Positions 8,923-17,790 are shown, counted from the first letter of the stretch. The stretch is DNA of 64,000 nt from Saprospiraceae bacterium (GCA_020436935.1 JAGQWX010000013.1:1-64000), one strand, 5' to 3'. Program-made: numbers and translations. Notes: a model not told the origin generated them from the sequence alone.

Positions 8923-9318
8923 ATGAAAAAAGTTGAAGTTGTTGCAGCTGTAATCTTTTGGGAAGATTTAGTTCTATGTGTGCAAAGGCCAAAAAATAAA
9001 CTTCATTACATATCTGAAAAATTTGAATTTCCAGGAGGAAAAATTGAAAAAGGAGAGACCAAAGAAGAGGCTTTAGTGCGCGAATTATTGGAGGAATTGA
9101 ATCTTTCAACAAAAATTGAATCTTTTTTTCTTACTGTTGTTCATGAATATCCTGATTTTGAGTTAACCATGCATAGTTATTTATGTAAAGTTGAATCAAA
9201 AGATCTTATACTACATGAACACATTGATAGTAAATGGTTGAAAATTGATGAACTGAGTTCACTTGATTGGGCAGCAGCTGATATACCTATAGTTGAAAAA
9301 ATTATCTTGAATGGATGA
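8923..9318 (+). CDS. Nudix hydrolase (MutT-like)
   Basis: A 131-residue Nudix protein. The Nudix box is clear: G39-x5-E45-x7-R53-E54-x2-E57-E58, with the usual Gly after EE replaced by Asn60. The family cleaves nucleoside diphosphate-linked substrates such as oxidised dNTPs with Mg2+. Its stop codon lies inside the start of the helicase gene (8-base overlap, 9311-9318), so the two are translationally coupled and probably work together. In that setting it may act on a nucleotide made or consumed during defence rather than on 8-oxo-dGTP; this is inference. Confidence 0.85.
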   Translation: MKKVEVVAAVIFWEDLVLCVQRPKNKLHYISEKFEFPGGKIEKGETKEEALVRELLEELNLSTKIESFFLTVVHEYPDFELTMHSYLCKVESKDLILHEHIDSKWLKIDELSSLDWAAADIPIVEKIILNG

Positions 9319-12300
9319 TCTAATCCAAAGTTTCAATCTAAGTTTACAAACAGGGTACATAGATAAATCCATATTATCTAAATTGGAATATCAACCTGAA
9401 TTGCTAGTCAATCAAAAGAATCCACCCATAAAAGTACTCTCAACCATTATACAAGAACTTGAAAATTGTAGTGAGTTCTATATTTCTGTTGCCTTTGTCA
9501 CTACTAGTGGTGTAGCCACTATTATTAACACTCTGAAAGTGCTTGAAAATCGCGGTGTAAAAGGTAAAATATTGGTATCCCAATATTTAAATTTCACTCA
9601 ACCAGAGGCAATGAAACGACTTCTAAAGTTTAAAAATATAGACCTTAGAATTGCTATTTCAGGAAATGCACATACCAAGGGCTATATCTTCAAGAGCAAA
9701 AACTATTATAACTTAATAGTAGGAAGTAGTAATTTAACAGCTCAAGCGTTATCCACAAATAAGGAATGGAATATCAAAATCTCTGCACTTGACAAAAGTG
9801 GGATCGTCGAACGAGTTTTAAATGAATTTCATTTAGATTTTGAAAATGGAAGTTCTGTCACATCTGAATACATTTTGAAATACGAAGAATTATATAAAAG
9901 TCAATTCCTAATTTATCAAAAAAATAGACTCGAACGCTTAACTGAATTTGATTTAAAGAAAAGACCAAATTCAATGCAAGTGGATGCACTATATACTCTT
10001 CAAAAATTAAGGTCTGAGGGTAAAAATAAAGCACTTATAATTTCAGCCACTGGAACAGGAAAAACTTATTTATCGGCATTCGATGCCAAAGCATTCAACC
10101 CAAAGAGGTTGCTTTTTGTTGTTCATCGCCTTACAATTGCCAAAGATTCATTAAATACATTTCAAAGCTTATTTGGCAAAAGTAAAAAAATGGGGTTGTA
10201 TTCAGGGTCTCAAATAGATTTGAATTGTGATTTTATTTTCTCCACAATTCAAACTATTTCTAAATTCAATCATTTGGAGAACTTCACTAAAGATCATTTT
10301 GATTACATAATAATAGATGAATCTCATCGGTCTGGTGCGGATTCCTATCTAAGATTAATTAAGCATTTTTCGCCTAAATTCTTACTTGGAATGACTGCCA
10401 CACCAGAGAGAACAGATGGCAATGATATTTTTCAACTTTTTGACTACAACATTGCTTATGAAATCCGTTTAAGTAGAGCAATGGAAGAAGAAATGTTGAG
10501 TCCTTTCCATTATTATGGGGTAACAGATTTATCTATAAATAATATCGAGGTCGATAACAAATCGGATTTTAGATATTTAATTTCGAGTGAACGTGTTGAA
10601 CGTATTATTGAACATGCGAATTTTTATGGGTGTGATAATGGAATAACCAGAGGATTAATCTTTTGCTCTAGAAAAAATGAAGCAATAGAATTATCTAATC
10701 TATTTAATAAAAAGGGCTTTAAAACTATTGCTTTAACAGGAGATAGTTCTGAAGAAGAAAGAACTAATTCGATAGAGAAATTGGAGACAGACATATTGGA
10801 TGAAAAACTTGATTACATATTTACTGTAGATATATTTAATGAGGGGATTGATATCCCAAAAATTAATCAGATTATCATGCTTCGCCCCACAGAGTCGGCA
10901 ATCATTTTCATTCAACAATTAGGCAGAGGATTAAGAAAGGTTGATGGGAAGGGCTATTTAACAGTGATTGATTTCATTGGAAACTATGAAAATAATTATC
11001 TCATTCCTATTGCTCTATATGGCGATACCTCCTATAATAAGGACTCATTAAGGAAGTTAATTGCAGAAGGCAGTAGAATGATACCCGGAGCTTCAACCAT
11101 CAATTTTGATGAGATCACCAAAGAAAGAATTTTTCAATCTATTGATTCTGCCAATATGCAGAAATTTACTGATTTAAAAAAGGAATATAATCTTTTAAAA
11201 TTCAAGTTAGGTCGCAGGCCAATGATGATGGATTTTATTGATCATGGTTCTCGAGATCCTTTTTTAATTGTAGATTACTCAGATTCATATTATAATTTTA
11301 TTCTGAAAGTTGAAAAAGACCACAATTTAGATTTAACCATACATCAGGTAAAACTTTTGGAGCTGTTTTCTAAAGAAATTAACAATGCAAAAAGAGTTGA
11401 GGAGAGCTTTATTCTCAAAATAATGATCGAACAAGGTAATCTATCTGTGGATTATTTAAGAACCAAGCTTCTTGAGAAATATTTTTATTCCATCACAGAT
11501 GAAACGATTAAATCATGTATATGTAATTTAAATTTTAAGTTTGTTCGAAAGGAAGAAAAAATCATATACCTCAAAAATCACTCACTTCATTTTCATGATG
11601 AATTTTTAGAATCATTGAGCAATCCAACGTTCATTACATTTCTTTTAGATTCTGTAAACTATTCTATTCATACCTTTGATACCTCATATAAAAAAGAAAA
11701 TTTTAAAAATGGATTAATCCTATATAATAAATACAGTCGCAAAGATGTATGTCGACTGCTTAATTGGGAAAAGGATATTAGTAGTACTATTTATGGTTAT
11801 CGCTCTTTTGGTGGAGTTACACCTTGTTTTGTTACTTATCATAAATCTGAGCTAATAGACAACACAATTAATTACAATGATCACTTCATTGACCAATCAA
11901 CGTTTGCTTGGGAATCAAGGTCGAATAGAAGACTTGAAAGTAACGAAATAAAAGATGTAACAAGCTCAAAGCGAATTTTACTTTTCGTAAAGAAACAGGA
12001 TGGTGAAGGAACTGACTTTTACTTTTTGGGTGATGTTTCAATTGTACCTAATTCTGTCGAACAAAGTTACATGCCTGATTCGCATTTACCTGTAGTACAT
12101 TTTAAATTCCACCTTGATCGACCAGTGATTGATAGTCTTTATCGATATATTACTACTGACATATTAAAGCCTAGTCCAAATGTTCAACAAGCCGTTAAGC
12201 AAAGTAAAATTGTTCCAATTCTTGAATCCATAAATGCTGAAAAAGAACTGATAAATCCAATTCCCTTTTATGATTTCTATGCTGCAGCTGGTTCGTTTAG

Positions 12301-12703
12301 TGAAATGCAATCAGAAAAAAATTTTAAGTTTATTGAAGGGCCAAAGAATAGTGAGAATAAGGATTATTTTGCATGCCGAATCGTTGGTGAATCAATGAAC
12401 AGGGTTATTCCAAACGGATCGATTTGTTTGTTCAAAACATATGCTGGAGGTAGCAGAAATGGGAAAATTGTGTTAGTCGAAAACATGGATATTCAGGATC
12501 CCGATTTCAATTCAGCATTTACCATCAAAACCTATTCTAGTGAAAAGTCAGTTTCAGAGGAATCATGGGAACACTTGACTATAGTATTAAGACCAAACTC
12601 ATTTGACAAATCGTATGAAAACATTATCATTACTCAAGAGAACGCATCATCAATGAGAGTTGTGGGGGAGTTTGTTGAAATTTTGAATATAGACAATATA
12701 TAA
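9311..12703 (+). CDS. PLD nuclease / SF2 helicase / DUF3427 / S24-like peptidase fusion
   Basis: An 1130-residue protein with four parts. Residues 40-150 are a phospholipase-D-type nuclease half-site (H121-x-K123, then GSSNLT at 138-143). Residues 220-560 are a superfamily 2 helicase: Walker A ATGTGKT 246-252, DESH 336-339, TAT 362-364, QQLGRGLR 535-542. About 800-955 looks like DUF3427 (KYSRKDVCRLLNW, FVTYHK, FVKKQDGEGTDFYFLG). Residues about 1015-1125 resemble the LexA/UmuD S24 peptidase fold, with GESM Ser1028 and TIKT Lys1073 as a possible Ser-Lys dyad and LRPNS near the end. It starts inside the Nudix gene. A role in defence against foreign DNA is likely but inferred. The gene is much more A/T-rich than the metabolic loci. 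Confidence 0.85.
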   Translation: MDDLIQSFNLSLQTGYIDKSILSKLEYQPELLVNQKNPPIKVLSTIIQELENCSEFYISVAFVTTSGVATIINTLKVLENRGVKGKILVSQYLNFTQPEAMKRLLKFKNIDLRIAISGNAHTKGYIFKSKNYYNLIVGSSNLTAQALSTNKEWNIKISALDKSGIVERVLNEFHLDFENGSSVTSEYILKYEELYKSQFLIYQKNRLERLTEFDLKKRPNSMQVDALYTLQKLRSEGKNKALIISATGTGKTYLSAFDAKAFNPKRLLFVVHRLTIAKDSLNTFQSLFGKSKKMGLYSGSQIDLNCDFIFSTIQTISKFNHLENFTKDHFDYIIIDESHRSGADSYLRLIKHFSPKFLLGMTATPERTDGNDIFQLFDYNIAYEIRLSRAMEEEMLSPFHYYGVTDLSINNIEVDNKSDFRYLISSERVERIIEHANFYGCDNGITRGLIFCSRKNEAIELSNLFNKKGFKTIALTGDSSEEERTNSIEKLETDILDEKLDYIFTVDIFNEGIDIPKINQIIMLRPTESAIIFIQQLGRGLRKVDGKGYLTVIDFIGNYENNYLIPIALYGDTSYNKDSLRKLIAEGSRMIPGASTINFDEITKERIFQSIDSANMQKFTDLKKEYNLLKFKLGRRPMMMDFIDHGSRDPFLIVDYSDSYYNFILKVEKDHNLDLTIHQVKLLELFSKEINNAKRVEESFILKIMIEQGNLSVDYLRTKLLEKYFYSITDETIKSCICNLNFKFVRKEEKIIYLKNHSLHFHDEFLESLSNPTFITFLLDSVNYSIHTFDTSYKKENFKNGLILYNKYSRKDVCRLLNWEKDISSTIYGYRSFGGVTPCFVTYHKSELIDNTINYNDHFIDQSTFAWESRSNRRLESNEIKDVTSSKRILLFVKKQDGEGTDFYFLGDVSIVPNSVEQSYMPDSHLPVVHFKFHLDRPVIDSLYRYITTDILKPSPNVQQAVKQSKIVPILESINAEKELINPIPFYDFYAAAGSFSEMQSEKNFKFIEGPKNSENKDYFACRIVGESMNRVIPNGSICLFKTYAGGSRNGKIVLVENMDIQDPDFNSAFTIKTYSSEKSVSEESWEHLTIVLRPNSFDKSYENIIITQENASSMRVVGEFVEILNIDNI

Positions 12704-12887
12704 CCTAAATATGTTACTTTTTTAGTGTCATTCTTATTCTCCTATTTTCGCAATTACTTTATTGCATCAAATTGAAGAAGTTGTATTAATAACATCAACA
12801 TACTGACGTTGACCTATTTTCACAGCATCCGTTTACTAATAGAAATTGTTCTGATTTTACTTTTCACTATGGGTTAATGTCTGTTTT

Positions 12888-13215
12888 TATAACTTATAAG
12901 GGCATCAATTTTGACATCATTTCGGCTATAAGTGCTCCGATAGTTGCCTATATTCTTTTCAACTCTCTAGGCAATAAGGATAAAATCTTGTTGATCTGGA
13001 ACATTTTTTAACTACTGCTTTTATTGAATGTGGACATTACTGGCATTTTCGCCATTCCCTCGCCTATACAAAAAATAGCCTTCGACCAGCCAAATCTTGC
13101 CATTTTATATTTTCCGTACAATTTATTGCCAACAGTTGTGGTCCTAATGGCGCTATTTGGCCATTTAGTAGTGATCAAGCGATTGATGGTAAAAATAAAT
13201 GCTTCACATGAATGA
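12888..13215 (+). pseudogene. Remnant of a small multi-pass membrane protein
   Basis: Read through one TAA (after LIWNIF), the frame gives hydrophobic stretches and SPIQKIAFDQPNLAI, a pattern I associate with an uncharacterised Bacteroidota membrane protein, ending GHLVVIKRLMVKINASHE. The N-terminal part is missing. The last 53 bases (13155-13207) recur with a few changes at 17017-17069, in a second, hollowed-out relative. Confidence 0.55.
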
Positions 13216-13297
13216 ATTTGATTGAGAGAAGTAATAGCGATTCGCGAATTGGAAACAAACACTATTTATTTCTTCAGTGTAAAATACCGGCATAAAA

Positions 13298-13330
13298 TAA
13301 TAAAGCTGGGCTTCTTCCCGAAGTCAAGCA
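13298..13330. repeat. Degenerate copy of the GGGCTTCTTCCCG hairpin repeat
   Basis: AATAAAGCTGGGCTTCTTCC followed by CGAAG matches better copies at 17791-17840 and 30390-30440. Here, as at 30.4 kb, it lies before the 3' end of a CsgG-like gene, so it seems to have been copied along with it. Confidence 0.55.
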
Positions 13331-13372
13331 CTTCATAAACTATTATTAAGTCAATATCTTGTGGATTCAAAA

Positions 13373-13880
13373 CGATTTTAAGGTATTGATGGCAAAGGAC
13401 AAGCCAAATAGAAAATCATTCTCAGAAGGTATGATGTAAGTATTGATCGTGATATTTAGTTTGCTTGATCTCAATGAAAATCTACTTGTGATGAAGACCG
13501 AACTTTTGATAGCAAAATAATAACGGCAGTTGAGTCTTTTGAATCGGGCAACTTCCGTAGGTAATTCTTTGGTGGTGAGTTCACAATTTACGGTATCGTT
13601 TTTATTGCCTCCTGTTTTTGTACAAGTGTGAAGGTCGTGAATGTGGCAACTTCTAATACATTTTTATTGTCACTGTTACCGTTCAGTATGGAAATATTGG
13701 CCACAAATAGCCCTTGGTCCATGTCGGATATAACTGGTATGGTTTCTACCAAAGCCCGTCACTTGCTTTTACTAAGGTATTGTTTTTCAAACAAGTAACC
13801 AATCTGAAAGTAATACAGCAGGCATCATAACCTCTACAGTTTCCAGAACTTTGTAAGATGTCTGGTATAAGGCTGCCATT
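13373..13880 (-). pseudogene. Decayed partial copy of the CsgG-like gene at 30830-31906
   Basis: Base by base, this stretch follows 30834-31330 with many substitutions and small gaps. Shared blocks include GACAAGCCAAAT, CTTTTGAATCGGGC, GGTATTGTTTTTCAAAC and GGCATCATAACCTC. It corresponds to the C-terminal part on the minus strand; frames are broken and the 5' part is absent. An old duplication fragment beside the helicase genes. Confidence 0.75.
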
Positions 13881-14024
13881 TTCTTTATTATTTGTCTAAA
13901 ACTAGCAGACACTGTCTGTTGAATATATTATAGATACAGTTGCTGGCAATTTTGCATGAATCACATTTATCATTACCTATCCCATTTTTATCCCACATTC
14001 AAGTTTTGTGATTAACTTACCCCT

Positions 14025-16811
14025 GTGGTATTGAAAACTTCCAATCCAATACCTCTGAACAATAGCAATGGTCAAAAAAGTTTGGGTATGTTGACTGAAT
14101 ATCCCCGGGATATAAAATTTAAATACAGCTGGCGAAAATACCAGAAAAGGGTACTGGACAACTTGCAGGAGCATCTCTCGGACGGGCATCTCCACGTGAT
14201 TGCTCCGCCAGGCTCGGGCAAAACAGTCTTAGGACTGGAGGTCGCTGTTCGAATAAATCAGCCAACACTCATTTTGACGCCGACCATAGCCATCCGTAAT
14301 CAATGGATACAACGCTTTTGTGAGCTGTTTCTTCAAACCGACCAGGTACCGGAATGGATTTCTACAGACATTCGCCGTCCTAAATTCATGACCATTGCCA
14401 CCTACCAGGGATTGCACGCAGCTTGCAACAATTTGAAAATTGAGGAGGAAGATCTGGAAGAAGAAACTGAGGAAAAAACTGAGTTCCCTAAATTATCCAA
14501 TCCAAGCTTTGACCTCATTCTTAATGGGCTAAAAGCTCAAAAAATCAAAACGATTGTAGTAGATGAAGCACACCATTTAAAAAATGAATGGTGGCAAACC
14601 ATTTCGAGGATTAAAGAAGGTCTGGAACCAATTATTGTAGGATTGACTGCTACTCCACCCTACGACGTTTCTTTCACAGAATGGCAGCGATATATCGAAT
14701 TAAATGGGCCCGCTGATACTGAAATTTCTATTCCCGAACTGATTGTTGAAGAAGATTTATGTCCACACCAGGACTATGTCTATTTCACATTGCCCACACA
14801 GGAAGAGAAAAAAAACATTGATGACTTCCGGAAGAATATCGATAAGCTATTCTCGGAAATTCAAAATGATGAAATTATTATTCAGGCCATTGAAGAAAGT
14901 CCCATTTGGCAGCAGCCACTTGAACAGCTGGATTGGATTTACAACAATATTTCATACTACTCTGCTTGTTTGATCTTTCTGCATGCGAACCATCGCACCA
15001 TTCCTGAAACACATCTTGAAATTATTGGAGATAAGAATTTTAAAATCCCTGATCTCGATTATGAATGGATAGAAATACTTCTGGATTACTTCCTCTTCAA
15101 AGAGAAGAAAACATTTATACCATATCAAGAACATATAAAAACACTTGAAAACAAGCTTAGAAGAGCGGGAGCCCTTGAAAAAGGGCAAATCAACTTTACT
15201 CAAAACAAAAATACAACCGGCTTTTTGATTTCGAGTCTTAGCAAGTTAAATGGCATCAAAGAAATCGTTGATTTTGAATACCAAAAATTAGGGGAAAAAT
15301 TGAGGCTGGTGATCCTGACAGACTTCATCCGAAAAGAATATTATATCAATGCTGATGAAAATAATTTGCCATTAAATAAAATTGGTGCACTTCCAATCTT
15401 TGAAAAACTCAGACGAGAAAACAGTGATCATAAAAAAATTGCAGTGCTTACAGGTTCTTTGGTCATTCTTCCTTTGAGTGCATTCTCCTCCTTTAAAAAC
15501 AAAGCCGCAAAGAAAGGCATCGTGCAATTCAATTCAAGTCCGGTTCCTTTTGACAAGAATTATATCCTCATCAACCAATCCGAGCAAATCAAACAAGACA
15601 TCGTACACATTGTGACCCAAATTTTTCAACTTGGAGAAATTGAAGTTTTGATTGGTACTAAATCCTTGCTTGGGGAAGGGTGGGATGCCCCGGCAATCAA
15701 CACCTTGATTCTCGCTAGTTTTGTGGGTTCTTTTGTGCTATCCAATCAAATGCGTGGCCGCGCGATCAGGACCCAAAAAGGACATGATGATAAAACTGGA
15801 AACATCTGGCATGTGGTATGTATTGACCCTACTGCTCCAGAAGGTGGCGACGATTTTGATTTATTGAAAAGACGTTTTAAAAGTTTCGTTGGCGTTTCCT
15901 TCAATAAATTGCCTCAGATAGAATCAGGAATAGGAAGGTTAAACCTGTCAGAACATATGCATGAAAAAAAAGTGGTCGCGAAAAAAAACGAAGAAATGTT
16001 TCGCCATGCAGGAGACAGAGAAAGCTTGAAAAAAAGATGGAAAGCTGCCCTTAAAACAGGAAATACACTTGTAGAAGAAATCAAAATTCCTTTTCCATCT
16101 GACATGACCTACAAAACAGTGAAATCTCTGTACTTCAATAGAACCATTGCCTATTTGCTGGCTACTTTAGTTTCAGGAATAATTGGCTTTGTTCTGGACA
16201 TTTTACAGATGCTCGGCAATGGGATGAAACACATAAAATCAACCCAAGAACTTTATATTATTTTAGCGATTATCGGGGCAATAGGGGTGGCAATTTTTGG
16301 GCGGCTCACCTTAAAGACATTAAGGTTGTATTTTAAATACAGGGACATTTCAAAAGACATTCAACACATTGGCAATGCACTTTTAAATTCATTAATTATG
16401 GCCCAAAAAATTAAAACAGATCACAGCAAACTGCACGTACAAACATCAGCTGATAAATTTGGTGCAGTATATTGTCATTTGGTCGGTGGAACTACTTTTG
16501 ATAAATCAACTTTCATCAACGCGTTGACGGAAATTATTGCACCAATTGATAATCCACGTTATATAATTGTCAGAAAAAGCAGATTTATGCTTTTTATAGC
16601 CCAAAAGGATTATCATGCTGTTCCTGAATTGCTCGGCAGAAACAAGAATTTAGCTGAATATTTCCAAAGCCAATGGAAAAAATTTGTTGGCTCATCTGAC
16701 TTGGTTTTCGCCAGGAGTGTTGAAGGAAGAAAATTGATTCTGAAATCAAGAATAAAATCATTGGCGGCGCAATTTGACAAAAAAGTTGAACATGTAAATA
16801 AATGGAGATGA
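14025..16811 (+). CDS. DEAD/DEAH-box (SF2) helicase with two C-terminal membrane segments
   Basis: A 928-residue protein. Helicase motifs: Walker A APPGSGKT 60-67, DEAH 180-183, TAT 208-210, and QMRGRAIR in the second RecA lobe near residue 580. An acidic insert (EEEDLEEETEE, about 140-150) lies before the DEAH box. Two strongly hydrophobic segments at about 705-730 and 742-765 form a likely membrane hairpin, followed by a soluble domain of about 150 residues that I do not recognise. A membrane-anchored helicase is unusual and suggests defence or DNA-uptake work at the envelope. The start is the GTG at 14025 or the ATG at 14088; no clear ribosome site decides. It sits alone among gene remains. 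Confidence 0.75.
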   Translation: MVLKTSNPIPLNNSNGQKSLGMLTEYPRDIKFKYSWRKYQKRVLDNLQEHLSDGHLHVIAPPGSGKTVLGLEVAVRINQPTLILTPTIAIRNQWIQRFCELFLQTDQVPEWISTDIRRPKFMTIATYQGLHAACNNLKIEEEDLEEETEEKTEFPKLSNPSFDLILNGLKAQKIKTIVVDEAHHLKNEWWQTISRIKEGLEPIIVGLTATPPYDVSFTEWQRYIELNGPADTEISIPELIVEEDLCPHQDYVYFTLPTQEEKKNIDDFRKNIDKLFSEIQNDEIIIQAIEESPIWQQPLEQLDWIYNNISYYSACLIFLHANHRTIPETHLEIIGDKNFKIPDLDYEWIEILLDYFLFKEKKTFIPYQEHIKTLENKLRRAGALEKGQINFTQNKNTTGFLISSLSKLNGIKEIVDFEYQKLGEKLRLVILTDFIRKEYYINADENNLPLNKIGALPIFEKLRRENSDHKKIAVLTGSLVILPLSAFSSFKNKAAKKGIVQFNSSPVPFDKNYILINQSEQIKQDIVHIVTQIFQLGEIEVLIGTKSLLGEGWDAPAINTLILASFVGSFVLSNQMRGRAIRTQKGHDDKTGNIWHVVCIDPTAPEGGDDFDLLKRRFKSFVGVSFNKLPQIESGIGRLNLSEHMHEKKVVAKKNEEMFRHAGDRESLKKRWKAALKTGNTLVEEIKIPFPSDMTYKTVKSLYFNRTIAYLLATLVSGIIGFVLDILQMLGNGMKHIKSTQELYIILAIIGAIGVAIFGRLTLKTLRLYFKYRDISKDIQHIGNALLNSLIMAQKIKTDHSKLHVQTSADKFGAVYCHLVGGTTFDKSTFINALTEIIAPIDNPRYIIVRKSRFMLFIAQKDYHAVPELLGRNKNLAEYFQSQWKKFVGSSDLVFARSVEGRKLILKSRIKSLAAQFDKKVEHVNKWR

Positions 16812-16820
16812 GGAAGGAGA

Positions 16821-16850
16821 AATAGGAGCATTGTAATTTCCGCTCCTATT
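16821..16850 (+). terminator. Hairpin just after the membrane helicase gene
   Basis: AATAGGAGC (16821-16829) pairs with GCTCCTATT (16842-16850), ten bases past the stop codon. No T-run follows, so its strength as a terminator is uncertain. Confidence 0.5.
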
Positions 16851-16901
16851 GGACTCAATTAAATCATTTAATTCAAATCTTAATTTATTAGCTCAAGAAA
16901 A

Positions 16902-17077
16902 ATGGAAAGTCTCCCTGCTTATATCAGCCTGTTATTCGATTTAACCGTGATCACTTCCATCATATGGTTTTATATGGCTGGCAAATCGAAAGCTATATTA
17001 GACCATTCGGACAATGATTTGGCCATTTAGTGGTGATCAAGAGATTGATGGTGAAGATAAAAGTTTCACAAGAATAG
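16902..17077 (+). pseudogene. Membrane-protein gene reduced to its two ends
   Basis: An ATG at 16902 opens MESLPAYISLLFDLTVITS, a normal start of a small membrane protein, running to about 17001. The bases 17002-17021 are identical to part of the hairpin at 18002-18021. Then the C-terminus GHLVVIKRLMVKIKVSQE follows one frame off, nearly the same as that of the remnant at 12888-13215. The middle was lost, with a repeat-derived scrap at the join. Confidence 0.65.
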
Positions 17078-17081
17078 ATTT

Positions 17082-17107
17082 AATTCGCGATTCGCGAATC
17101 GCGAATT
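17082..17107. repeat. 26-base perfect palindrome of CGCGAAT units
   Basis: AATTCGCGATTCG (17082-17094) is followed directly by its exact reverse complement. The other remnant has only GCGATTCGCGAATTGGAAA near 13233, so the palindrome grew or was lost on one side. Confidence 0.7.
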
Positions 17108-17122
17108 GGAAATAAACAATAA

Positions 17123-17142
17123 CTATTTTCGACGAGTATATA
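17123..17142. repeat. Solo end of the TATACTTATCGG element family
   Basis: CTATTTTCGACGAGTATAT matches the right end of the element at 30523-30686. No partner end was found nearby. It lies seven bases from the end of the toxin remnant at 17149. Confidence 0.55.
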
Positions 17143-17148
17143 ACCAAA

Positions 17149-17373
17149 CTATCCTAATTTTTTTATAGCCATATTGATTGTTGCCTTGACCTTTTCCCAG
17201 GTAACAGATTGGTCGAAAACTATTGGATCAGCGAAATGTTCTGCATCTTCAAAAAAGCTTAGGCTTTTCACAATATGGAACACAACCAAAAAGAATGATT
17301 CCAGAGTTGGTAGAAGCATCAATCGCCTCAATAATTCCAGTGTTCAGGGTTCAACTGTGCGAGTTTGTAGCAT
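17149..17373 (-). pseudogene. AbiEii-type nucleotidyltransferase toxin gene, hollowed out
   Basis: Read from the ATG at 17373 the frame gives MLQTRTVEP, a TGA stop, then TLELLRRLMLLPTLESFFLV, which matches the usual N-terminus of AbiEii/AbiGii toxins that pair with DUF6922 proteins. The expected GGTAL active-site region and about 150 further residues are missing. The frame goes straight to a normal C-terminus, HIVKSLSFFEDAEHF through SVTWEKVKATI. The toxin is therefore dead twice over, by a stop and by an internal deletion. Its overlap with the partner gene (17328-17373) is kept. Confidence 0.75.
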
Positions 17374-17618
17374 CTAAATTCTTTGATAGGAATGTCAAAA
17401 ATGAGGCTGCAATAAGCAAGAGTTCTTTTATCAAGATATCTAGCGTTAAGCAGCGTGTTTTTTACGGTTTCTCGACCATAAAATTGTAATAAATCTCGAA
17501 ACTCATCCAAGCGTCCACGAGTGGATATGCGCTCAATAATGGAGGCACGATGTCTGATTAAGTCCACATCAGATATGTTGACATCCCAAAATAAAGCAGG
17601 TCTCAATATCAATTGCAT
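17328..17618 (-). CDS. DUF6922-like partner (antitoxin-type) protein, orphaned
   Basis: A 96-residue intact protein: ALFWDVNISDVDL, IIERISTRGRLDEFRDLLQFYGRE, NARYLDKRTLAYCSLIFDIP and the closing CYKLAQLNPEHWNY. This matches the small protein usually encoded just before AbiEii-type toxin genes in Bacteroidota, thought to be the antitoxin or regulator. Its toxin (17149-17373) is destroyed, so the protein is either free to decay or kept as an anti-toxin against related systems. A palindrome at 17680-17697 may be its operator, and CAAAGATA (17636-17643) reads as a -7 box on the minus strand. Confidence 0.7.
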   Translation of the reverse strand: MQLILRPALFWDVNISDVDLIRHRASIIERISTRGRLDEFRDLLQFYGRETVKNTLLNARYLDKRTLAYCSLIFDIPIKEFRCYKLAQLNPEHWNY

Positions 17619-17679
17619 ATATTAAAATTTCAGTACAAAGATACGCACAAAGCAATTGATGTGAAGTTTTATATGTTTT

Positions 17680-17697
17680 AAATTCAAGTTTGAATTT
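17680..17697. promoter_or_regulatory. Palindrome upstream of the orphan antitoxin gene
   Basis: AAATTCAA-GT-TTGAATTT, with perfect 8-base arms, about 60 bases before the start at 17618. Its position fits autoregulation by the antitoxin, which is common in such pairs; inference only. Confidence 0.4.
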
Positions 17698-17790
17698 AAT
17701 CCAAAAATTAGAATATCTACTGATCTTAAATAGATACAGCTAAAAAATCGTTGTAAAAAATCATTCTTTACACTTGTAAAACACGCCCAT

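Noticed and set aside
13024-13215. Small open frame as an independent 63-residue gene
   Set aside because: It is the C-terminal part of the broken membrane-protein frame that begins near 12888.
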